Source: Lachnospiraceae bacterium (GTDB taxonomy: Bacteria; Bacillota; Clostridia; Lachnospirales; Lachnospiraceae). Taken from it: a stretch of DNA of 64,000 nt. Of the stretch, positions 57,253 to 64,000 are shown piece after piece (position 1 is the stretch's first letter; each line of letters starts with the position of its first letter). Position numbers and translations under genes: made by a program. The notes beneath the pieces are model-generated. The model had not been told where the DNA came from. It was given only the letters and a program-made list of their open reading frames with translations, and ran no database searches. The stretch is taken from assembly GCA_017625815.1 (NCBI GenBank), contig JAGAKD010000002.1, forward strand, positions 1 to 64,000, read 5' to 3'.

Positions 57253-58626
57253 TTACTCCTCGTCTACTTCGTCAAAATAGTCATCAAGGCCTGGCCAGCT
57301 ATACTCATCTCTATACTGAGATAGACGAGCTGGAATAACGAACTTTAGATTACAGTTATCACAGCAACGTCCAGTATGCTTATATGGTTCTGGATTATTT
57401 CCATAGCCCTCAGATGTTTCACCACAAATACAGCAAGTAAATTGCTTGTCTTTTGATTCTCCGAGCATATCAATATCCTCAAAGTCTTGGTTTAGCTCAT
57501 CAATATCTTCTAAGACAGTATTTTGGTGGATTCTATCTTCATACTCATCATTAAACTTTTCTTCAGGAACCTCTTCAACGTCAGTAGTAAACTTTTTACG
57601 CTCTTCTTCATGTTTAATGTAAAGGTCATAGTCCATTACTTTAACGTGGTTTTTATCATATAGAATTTCATCGTCATAATAATAGATGATATCTTTTACT
57701 GTGAGCTTATTTATATCTTTTTCTGGACCGAGATATTTTAAAGTATATACAGAACAGTTCTGGTCACCAATATCAATAAGAGCTTTAATAATTTCTGCTT
57801 TATTGGCACAGAAAATATTTTGGGGTCTAATATAGTATCTACGTACTTCACGTTTAGCTTCAGTTAGGGACTCGTTAGCATTAACAGGTTCTGCACCAGC
57901 ATGATCATATACTGGGTTATTTACTGTTGCTGCTTGAGCTGGTTCTTTATTGTCTTTGTCAATAAAAGAAATTTCGTGACTAAATTTAGCTTTCATGTCT
58001 TGTGGAATTCTCCTTAACTCCATTTCAGTTCCTGTCATAATAATCATTTGAATATTTTTTCTCATAAATAATTTTAGAAGCTGCTGTTTTGTACTAGCTG
58101 AAGCTTTAATAAAGTTAGAGATTAAAACAATTGTTTTTGCTTCTTTTAATTTACTATTTAAAGTGTCTTTTGCTTTACCTGCTTCATAAGCATCACCGTC
58201 TTCATCTGGCATTTCTTGGTCTAGATTATATTCAGCATTACCATCAATGTGAATTAAATTTGCAGCTTTGGTTCCTGCCCATTTTGCAATATCAGGTCCT
58301 ACGTCACCAGAAGTATCAAGTTTAGCAATAACGCCTTCTACACCAGAACGACTAGCCCAGATTTCATCGAGCAACCTTTTAATTGTTGTATAATTCATTG
58401 CTTCAGTAAGGCTTTCTCCTAAACCGCCACCTTCACCAGTACCTTCACCACTAATAAAATCTGATGAATCAGAAGCATCTGTGTCATCAACTGCAGTATC
58501 ATTTCCAAGTGTGCCATTTATTTTATTAAAAAAATAATCATTAAGCATTGGGCAGCCAGTAGTATATGTTTTAGAGTCATAAGGCTTCTTTTTGCGTCTT
58601 TTCTTTTTCTTTTCGTCTAAAGTCAT
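57253..58626 (-). CDS. Zinc-ribbon protein with an ATPase-like middle, 457 aa
   Basis: Started at MTLDEKKKKRRKKKPYDSK (ATG at 58626, AAAGGAG site); the longer frame runs into the leader hairpin. The N-terminus is very basic. A middle region from about residue 80 (SLTEAMNYTTIKRLLDEIWASRSGVEGV, later AKTIVLISNFIKASASTKQQLLKLF, IQMIIMTGTEMELRRIPQDMKAKFS) has the strand-helix rhythm of an AAA-type lobe with Walker B-like IVLISN and sensor-like MTGT, but no P-loop is seen. A C-terminal zinc ribbon (CCICG ... CCDNCN) follows. Two SLTEA strings are likely protease sites. Confidence 0.55.
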   Translation of the reverse strand: MTLDEKKKKRRKKKPYDSKTYTTGCPMLNDYFFNKINGTLGNDTAVDDTDASDSSDFISGEGTGEGGGLGESLTEAMNYTTIKRLLDEIWASRSGVEGVIAKLDTSGDVGPDIAKWAGTKAANLIHIDGNAEYNLDQEMPDEDGDAYEAGKAKDTLNSKLKEAKTIVLISNFIKASASTKQQLLKLFMRKNIQMIIMTGTEMELRRIPQDMKAKFSHEISFIDKDNKEPAQAATVNNPVYDHAGAEPVNANESLTEAKREVRRYYIRPQNIFCANKAEIIKALIDIGDQNCSVYTLKYLGPEKDINKLTVKDIIYYYDDEILYDKNHVKVMDYDLYIKHEEERKKFTTDVEEVPEEKFNDEYEDRIHQNTVLEDIDELNQDFEDIDMLGESKDKQFTCCICGETSEGYGNNPEPYKHTGRCCDNCNLKFVIPARLSQYRDEYSWPGLDDYFDEVDEE

Positions 58627-58663
58627 CTTATTAGCTCCTTTATTCCAAATATAAATGAGGTAG

Positions 58664-58694
58664 AGAGAGGGCTGAAAGGACAAGCGCCCTCTCT
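58664..58694 (-). promoter_or_regulatory. Leader hairpin
   Basis: AGAGAGGGC / GCCCTCTCT, 9 bp, between a late box and the gene at 58626. No T run follows. Confidence 0.5.
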
Positions 58695-58732
58695 GACTAA
58701 TGAAGGGAATAATTAGTTTTACTACCACATGA

Positions 58733-58745
58733 TAATTTAGCAAAT
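58733..58745 (-). promoter_or_regulatory. Late-type promoter
   Basis: Minus-strand ATTTGCTAAATTA. Confidence 0.6.
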
Positions 58746-58747
58746 GA

Positions 58748-58778
58748 AAAGCACTCTAAAATTTAATTAGAGTGCTTT
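58748..58778 (-). terminator. Rho-independent terminator
   Basis: AAAGCACTCTAA / TTAGAGTGCTTTT on the minus strand. Confidence 0.85.
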
Positions 58779-58783
58779 AGTTA

Positions 58784-59263
58784 TTATTTTATAATTCCTT
58801 GCCAAGGAGTCTGGATAGCAGGCCCTGGAGTTGGATCATCAAAGTCACAGTAGAATTCAAATGCTTCACTATTAGGTTTTTCTTCTTTGCAAGGTTCACA
58901 TTCATCTTCAAACTTCTCATCTTCTGGTGCAACATTTAAGTTTACATTGATAATTGGTTCATTGATTACTAGTGTCTCAAGGTCTTCTTTAAGAGTATCT
59001 TTATCAGCTTCTTTTTCTTCTTTGGAAATAGGCTCAATACCATTATCAGCAAGAATAGCTTCAAGCTGTCCAAGATAGATTAAGTGAGCATCTTCAAGTT
59101 CTTCCATAGCTTCAATTAGCTTGTTAGTACCTTTAAAGTCTTTCTTTAAGCCTTCTTTTTGAGTTCTTAGCGTAACTAGATAATTCCAAGCTTCTGCATT
59201 AAGCGAAGCTACAATATTCATATCTAGCTTATCTTTTGATTCATTCAGTTTAGTTATATTCAT
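58784..59263 (-). CDS. Acidic hypothetical protein, 159 aa
   Basis: A 159-residue protein: N-terminal L-x-E string (MNITKLNESKDKLDM), helical body (LIEAMEELEDAHLIYLGQLEAILADNG), then an acidic tail with CEPCKEEKPNSEAFEFYCDF. It overlaps the stop of the VWA gene (TAATG) and closes the MoxR operon before a terminator, so it probably works with those proteins. Confidence 0.65.
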   Translation of the reverse strand: MNITKLNESKDKLDMNIVASLNAEAWNYLVTLRTQKEGLKKDFKGTNKLIEAMEELEDAHLIYLGQLEAILADNGIEPISKEEKEADKDTLKEDLETLVINEPIINVNLNVAPEDEKFEDECEPCKEEKPNSEAFEFYCDFDDPTPGPAIQTPWQGIIK

Positions 59264-60939
59264 TATACGTCTCCTGTATTGAAGGTAAATTCTAATGTAC
59301 CTGCTTTACCTCTAAGCATTTTAGGTAGGCTTGGTGCACGTTCTTCATTTTTCCATAAAAACCATACATAGCCAGGAACTACTGCTGTAGAGGTTTCTGG
59401 GAAAGTATTATCTGACCAATCCATATCAGAGTCAGTCATAATTACAACATTAGTTGCATTATTTTCTTTTATCTTAGCTATTATTTTATTCCAAGCATTA
59501 GTTCCACCACGTAGCATTGAGTCATTTGGGTCAGTAGTTATTCCGTCGCTAAAATAGTAGATATTTATTTTTAACTCTTTTCTGCGTTCCATTTCTTGCA
59601 ATAAAGCAACAGCTTTAACGCCAGTTTGAATATCTTTATCACTCCAAGAACCAGATTGGTCAAAGTAAAAATCAATTGATGGGACAGAGGTGATAAGTTG
59701 GTTTTTTCTAATTCCTTTTTTCGCAATTGTTGGGTTTGTATTATGCTTATCAGGACGCGCCCAAGTTCGTTCTGCTTGCGTAGCTCTATTTACTTGTCTA
59801 GCCATTGCTTTATATAGACTATTTTTAAACTCAGCAAAACCAGCAAGTGATACTCGACCAGAATACTGTTGGCGTCTCTTTTCTTCTGCGGATAATTGCT
59901 TATGCTCTTTTCTTCTATGTTCAGTATCTTCAGCTTCTAATTCATCTAAAGTAGCTTGGTCACTCATCTCATCTCTAAAACGCTTCATGCGCTTTTCTTT
60001 ATCTTCTTTAGATGTAATAGTAAGTTTTACGTGTCGATTAGCAAGCTTTAATATTTCATCTTCAATAGCCTCAAACTCTTCGTCTGTTAAGTCTTCTGCA
60101 GTATCTAAGAGCTTACGAAGCCTTTCAATTTCTTGTAAGTCATCATCAGCATTTTCATGTAAAGCTTCAGTCTTAGGACCACGAATAGCATCTTCCGCCT
60201 GATTTAAAACATTTCTAAGTCTGCCTATACGACGACGACGTTCTTCTTTTGCTGGGTCTTTACTATCTGGGTCGTCCACATCTTCAAGCTCGTCTAAGTC
60301 ATCTTCCTCATCAAAGTCATCTTCTTCATCAAAGTCATCTTCCTCAGAATCATCTTCCTGATCATCCTCTAAATCATCTATATCCGAATCATCGTCATCG
60401 AACTCGTCCTCAGTGTCGTCTGTTTTTGTTTCCTTATCAACTGAGTCATCTGTTTCTTCGTCATCCTCATCAAATTCGTCATCATCAAAATCATTAGAAA
60501 TATCAGAACTACTGTCTTCATCATCTTGTTCTTCCGAATCATTGTCTGTATTAGACTTTGAGTCAGAAGAATCCGAAGAGTCTGTGTCAGAGTCACTGTC
60601 GTCACTATCTGAAGTTTTCTTGCTAGTTGAATTATTAGTAGAACTACCACTTTCATCAGATTCATCTGAGTTACTATCGTCAGAATCATCTCCATCATCC
60701 GTGGTATCTAACGCGTCAGCTGGACGAGTACTTTTTGGAATATTAAGTCTTGGGTCAGGTTTAGTAGGAACACCACCTCCCAAGTCATTGCTTAGGGATA
60801 AACCAAGATCAGCTTCATCGCCTCTAGAACAAATTATATCACCTAATGCTTGTTGTGCTCCGTCAATAGCATCTATTTCCATAGACTCCGGGTCTAAACC
60901 TATTTCTTTTAAAAGTGTATCAAAATCAATATTAGCCAT
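59263..60939 (-). CDS. Acidic VWA-domain protein
   Basis: A 558-residue protein. Residues 73-227 are an extreme Asp/Ser/Glu tract. A helical, basic-and-acidic middle follows. Residues 420-540 form a von Willebrand A domain with a metal-ion site: DQSGSWS at 427-433 (DxSxS), a Thr in MLRGGTN, and MTDSDMDW. In MoxR systems a VWA protein binds the target and works with the AAA+ ATPase. KTEALHEN near 256 is a likely protease site. It overlaps the following gene and is 2 nt after the peptidase gene. Confidence 0.8.
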   Translation of the reverse strand: MANIDFDTLLKEIGLDPESMEIDAIDGAQQALGDIICSRGDEADLGLSLSNDLGGGVPTKPDPRLNIPKSTRPADALDTTDDGDDSDDSNSDESDESGSSTNNSTSKKTSDSDDSDSDTDSSDSSDSKSNTDNDSEEQDDEDSSSDISNDFDDDEFDEDDEETDDSVDKETKTDDTEDEFDDDDSDIDDLEDDQEDDSEEDDFDEEDDFDEEDDLDELEDVDDPDSKDPAKEERRRRIGRLRNVLNQAEDAIRGPKTEALHENADDDLQEIERLRKLLDTAEDLTDEEFEAIEDEILKLANRHVKLTITSKEDKEKRMKRFRDEMSDQATLDELEAEDTEHRRKEHKQLSAEEKRRQQYSGRVSLAGFAEFKNSLYKAMARQVNRATQAERTWARPDKHNTNPTIAKKGIRKNQLITSVPSIDFYFDQSGSWSDKDIQTGVKAVALLQEMERRKELKINIYYFSDGITTDPNDSMLRGGTNAWNKIIAKIKENNATNVVIMTDSDMDWSDNTFPETSTAVVPGYVWFLWKNEERAPSLPKMLRGKAGTLEFTFNTGDV

Positions 60940-60940
60940 A

Positions 60941-62107
60941 TTAGTCTCCTAAATCATGCTTTGTATAAGTAAGATCTACTTTTCCTTGAAGTATGTGTCT
61001 TCTTAACGCGGCTAATGTTTTTGAGTCATATTTCTTATTATTAAAAGCTTTTATAACTTTGTTGTAAGTATCAACGTAAGTATCTGATTTTTGGTCAACC
61101 TGTGCCTCTACTTTTTCTTGATTGTTATTGATTGGTTTAAGTTGTCCAGCCAATGCTAATAAAACATTAATAGCCCAAACTTTATCTTCAGGAGTATAAA
61201 CAACAGCATCAATCGGTTTATCGCTCTTATCTTTAAACGCATAAGCCTTAAAAGCACTGGTTTTTTGAATTTCAATAATTATGCTATGAAGTTCATTTGG
61301 AGTATATGTACTATACGCATTAAATAAACTTATAGTAACTTTTTGGAAAAATGGGCTTAATCTCTTAAAAGCTTTTGTTTTTATAAATTTATCAATTGGT
61401 AGTGGGATAATTGAATTATCTGTTGGTTTGCTTTTTAAATAAGGAGCTACTGCTCGTGCACCATCATTGCTAATATGGTCAGTAGGTGACCAAGCAGGGT
61501 CATTAAGTATTGCTTGGTGTAACTGCTCAAGCTCTTTGTCTAATTCCTCGAACATTTGAATTACGGACATGTTTTGCCAGCCAGGTCTGTGGTCTTCTGT
61601 TACAAGTCCGCTAATAAGTCTACCGTTTAGCATCATATGTCTAACAATATCTTTATCAGCTTGGGTGTATCTAGTGTTGGAAATTTCGTAATCTTCAATA
61701 ATGTTTAAAAGACCATGTAGTGAAGAGTGCATTATATGTTTAGCAGTCTCTTCATCAACACCAAATATTTCCATAAATTTATGCAACATTCGTACTTGGT
61801 GCATAAGTAAATTATGTGCCAATTCATGACGCATTAATACATCTAACTGATTAAAAGTTTGTTGACCACAATTTAAAAAGCCTTCACTAATAAAAACTGT
61901 GCCAGTATCAAAACTAATAGCAGCAGTCATATTAGGATTTTCTATGAGTGGTACAATTACTACATCTAGGAGTGCTAAACGTTTTGCATAAAGTGGGTGT
62001 CCTTTTTTAACCAGTAATTCTAGGAGCGCCCTTTTTAATTGACGCTCCTTTTCTGTTGCAAAACTGCCGGCTTCAACGAGGTTAGTTATTTCTATTTTTT
62101 TAGTCAT
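60941..62107 (-). CDS. HExxH metallopeptidase-like protein
   Basis: A 388-residue protein with HELAH at 94-98, a zincin active site, and a third ligand region NIIEDYEISN near 135-144. The whole (FISEGFLNC ... LMRHELAHNLLMH) resembles the N-terminal peptidase-like domain of the DUF2201/VWA-type metallopeptidases that are coded next to MoxR ATPases. The VWA part of such proteins is here a separate gene directly downstream. It could be a protease acting on virion proteins or a substrate-binding relative. Confidence 0.75.
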   Translation of the reverse strand: MTKKIEITNLVEAGSFATEKERQLKRALLELLVKKGHPLYAKRLALLDVVIVPLIENPNMTAAISFDTGTVFISEGFLNCGQQTFNQLDVLMRHELAHNLLMHQVRMLHKFMEIFGVDEETAKHIMHSSLHGLLNIIEDYEISNTRYTQADKDIVRHMMLNGRLISGLVTEDHRPGWQNMSVIQMFEELDKELEQLHQAILNDPAWSPTDHISNDGARAVAPYLKSKPTDNSIIPLPIDKFIKTKAFKRLSPFFQKVTISLFNAYSTYTPNELHSIIIEIQKTSAFKAYAFKDKSDKPIDAVVYTPEDKVWAINVLLALAGQLKPINNNQEKVEAQVDQKSDTYVDTYNKVIKAFNNKKYDSKTLAALRRHILQGKVDLTYTKHDLGD

Positions 62108-62131
62108 TATTTTAACTACCTCCTTATTGGT

Positions 62132-63526
62132 TTACCATTTAAAACCTTTAATACGTTGTGCAGCGTCTTGAGGTGTTACATTGACAACACCACTTGCCTT
62201 ACCGCCGCCACCAAATAATGTACTGTCTACTTCTTCGCCATTTCCTGATAGTATATCAGAAAATTCGTCATCAATATCATCGCCGGTACCAGTACTTGTT
62301 GGGGTTGATACTGGCTTAGAAGTTGAGTCATCTTCTTCATTATCAGTAACAGTACTTGATGTTGTTGTACCTGCTTTTGGTACAACTGGGTCAATATCAG
62401 TATATTTTGCTAAAATATCTTTAATCATTTTAATGTCACGGTCTAAGAAGCCAGATTGCTCTTCAACCCATTCAATAAATACATCTTTGCCCTCACCACC
62501 GTCACTAATTAAACCATCAGTTAGGGAACGTTGGTTAAGCATAGTTGCATCATAATCAGCAAGCGTTTCTAAGTCGTCTCTGCTATCAAAGTCAAAAGAA
62601 GGATCTTTTACTAAAAATTTTGCTAAGTCAAAAGCTTTTGCAAAGAATTTGTAGTCAGCAACATAGTCACTACTTGCTGGATCTAAGTCAGCTAGAATTG
62701 CTGGAAAATATTCATTATAGAAATTTAGTGCTCTTGCTGGAGTAGAGTCAAACATTAATTTAGTTTTAAAACGGCTTTTTTCTGCATCATTTAGTGCGAT
62801 TGCTCCAACATCAGTTGGTGCACTTGGGTTAATACAAGCAATAGTAAATAACAAATTAGGGAAGTGTCTATAACCATCCTTACCCGGACCTGCTACAGCG
62901 TGCTCATTAATAAGTGTTAATAAACTAGCACGAAGTTGTTCAGGTGCTCTATTAAACTCATCTAAGAACAAAATAGAATTTTCTCTATCTAATGAATCTA
63001 AAATTCTAGAATATGCTTTTCCTGTGTATGAAACACCTGAAGCATCTCTTTCAAGGTTCGTTAAACCATTAACAACAATTTCTAGCTCTGGGTCTTTTGC
63101 GTTTACGTAAGCTAGTTCACAGCCACGCGCTTTTGCCCAGTCTCTAACAATACCTGTTTTGCCGCTACCTGGAAGTCCATTAACTAAAACGTCACAACCA
63201 GCGCCTTTGGTATACTTGCTTCTTCTGTTTCTTCTACTTTGTGCTAATACGCGGTCAAGTGTTTTAACGAGCTCATTGTTAGATACAATTGGAGCATATT
63301 CAACATCATTTTCTATATCTGCTGCAGTATCTTTAACCTCAGCTGCAAACTTTTTAGCATCAGCGTCAGAATCTTCGTCGGTAAGACCCATTTCCGCTTT
63401 TACAATGTCAGTAAGTTCGCCAGTAGTTAAATCTGATACTGTAGTATCCTCTGGAATTTCTACAGTTTCTTCATCTTCTGTAATTACTTTTTCAAGAAGT
63501 TTTTCATCGAGTTTATTTATTTTCAT
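62132..63526 (-). CDS. MoxR-type AAA+ ATPase
   Basis: A 464-residue protein. Walker A GLPGSGKT at 117-124, Walker B ILFLDEFNRAP at 185-195, sensor 1 around CINPS, and an arginine-finger candidate in KSRFKTK near 250. This matches MoxR ATPases, ring chaperones that load cofactors or remodel complexes with VWA partners. The first 80 residues are acidic; the C-terminal 100 are Ser/Thr/Gly-rich, ending QRIKGFKW. First of three genes with peptidase and VWA. AAAGGAG site. Confidence 0.85.
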   Translation of the reverse strand: MKINKLDEKLLEKVITEDEETVEIPEDTTVSDLTTGELTDIVKAEMGLTDEDSDADAKKFAAEVKDTAADIENDVEYAPIVSNNELVKTLDRVLAQSRRNRRSKYTKGAGCDVLVNGLPGSGKTGIVRDWAKARGCELAYVNAKDPELEIVVNGLTNLERDASGVSYTGKAYSRILDSLDRENSILFLDEFNRAPEQLRASLLTLINEHAVAGPGKDGYRHFPNLLFTIACINPSAPTDVGAIALNDAEKSRFKTKLMFDSTPARALNFYNEYFPAILADLDPASSDYVADYKFFAKAFDLAKFLVKDPSFDFDSRDDLETLADYDATMLNQRSLTDGLISDGGEGKDVFIEWVEEQSGFLDRDIKMIKDILAKYTDIDPVVPKAGTTTSSTVTDNEEDDSTSKPVSTPTSTGTGDDIDDEFSDILSGNGEEVDSTLFGGGGKASGVVNVTPQDAAQRIKGFKW

Positions 63527-63538
63527 CTTAGTCTCCTT

Positions 63539-64000
63539 TTAGTCGTGTTTTAGACAGTCATAAATATATGTATCTAAATCATGTGGTTTATATGATTCTT
63601 CTGTCTGTTCTATGCTCTCAGTAAAATTTTCATTTAGCTTACGAGCGGCAATAGCACAATCTCCATACTCAGTTCCTACAATAAAATAACCATTAGCATC
63701 AGCCTTTGTTTTTACAACATGTGGGTTACTTATATTAGCAGGTAGATTTGCACTTACTTTTTGTAAAAAAGCATCTGCATTTTTTATATCATCGAAATAG
63801 CAAGTACAATCTGTATAACCATTAGCACTGCCAAAGAATACTTTGTTAGTATTACCAGCAGCGCCTGCAGCCTTAAGAGGTTTAATGTGTGCAGTAGGAG
63901 TTACTTTTGCTGATTTAGCATTAGTTCCTTCAATTTTAAATATCCAGTTACCAGTAGCACTTGCAAGCACTTTACCTGAAGACTTGAGGTCCCTTACATT
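63539..64000 (-). CDS. Virion-region protein, N-terminus cut by window edge
   Basis: The frame is open to the right edge, so the true start is outside the window; an apparent GTG start at 63970 is internal. The visible part (VRDLKSSGKVLASATGNWIFKIEGTNAK...) has strands, a CTCYFDD segment and an AARKLNENFTESIEQ C-terminus with L-x-E strings. It precedes the MoxR gene by 12 nt. Function unknown. Confidence 0.7.
   Translation of the reverse strand, partial: NVRDLKSSGKVLASATGNWIFKIEGTNAKSAKVTPTAHIKPLKAAGAAGNTNKVFFGSANGYTDCTCYFDDIKNADAFLQKVSANLPANISNPHVVKTKADANGYFIVGTEYGDCAIAARKLNENFTESIEQTEESYKPHDLDTYIYDCLKHD

Noticed and set aside
57253..58743. Longer start for the gene at 57253
   Set aside because: The extension covers a late box and a hairpin; the ATG at 58626 has AAAGGAG.
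60413..60952. Plus-strand ORF of 179 codons, Ser-rich
   Set aside because: It is the mirror of the Asp/Ser/Glu tract of the VWA gene; it has no ribosome site and extreme low-complexity composition.

Overview
The window is part of a large T4-type myovirus (contractile-tailed phage) genome that very probably infects an anaerobic, AT-rich, Gram-positive gut bacterium of the Clostridia type. Evidence for the host: strong AGGAGG-type ribosome sites, an oxygen-sensitive class III (NrdD/NrdG) ribonucleotide reductase with no aerobic enzyme in view, and very AT-rich intergenic DNA. Every protein gene I accept is on the minus strand, so the genome reads from right (64000) to left (1). No tRNA gene, CRISPR array or insertion sequence was recognised.

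Right half, about 64.0 to 29.1 kb: virion genes, in transcription order. A truncated gene is followed by a MoxR-type AAA+ ATPase, an HExxH metallopeptidase and a very acidic VWA protein. Next come a zinc-ribbon protein, a nucleotidyltransferase and a SWIM-domain protein. Then come large terminase, portal, an HNH endonuclease, a prohead protease fused to a scaffold domain, and the major capsid protein. These are followed by neck proteins, a 1163-residue acidic internal protein, tail sheath, tail tube, tail chaperones with a probable +1 frameshift, tape measure and baseplate genes. Many of these proteins carry L-x-E motifs of the kind cut by T4-like prohead proteases.

Middle, about 29.1 to 27.0 kb: a long stretch without protein genes. 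It holds two plus-strand promoters, a structured plus-strand RNA of about 380 nt ending in a perfect terminator, AT-rich DNA, and six copies of a 17-bp element GAAAT-N7-ATTTC. This is the best candidate for a replication origin or regulatory hub, and for a new phage noncoding RNA.

Left half, about 27.0 to 0 kb: many small early or middle genes plus DNA metabolism. Recognisable are an SF2 helicase, a sigma-like factor, an ATP-dependent DNA ligase, an ArdA antirestriction protein, KTSC and YodL-type proteins, and a redox cassette (NrdH, NrdD, NrdG, FTR-like protein). nrdD is interrupted by a group I intron that carries a PD-(D/E)xK homing endonuclease.

Regulation can be read directly. Class A promoters (TTAACCCGCC, exactly 21 nt, TATAAT) occur 18 times on the minus strand in the left half, once more on the plus strand with 22 nt. 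Class B promoters (AAATTTC, 14 nt, TATAAT-like) serve the RNAs and two left-end genes. A late-promoter-like box (GCTAAATTA) precedes the virion genes, the nrd operon and the intron endonuclease, and is probably read by the phage sigma-like factor. At three places the class A box lies inside the terminator hairpin of the preceding gene. Family names come from recognition of motifs without database searches; promoter and RNA calls come from repeated sequence patterns.
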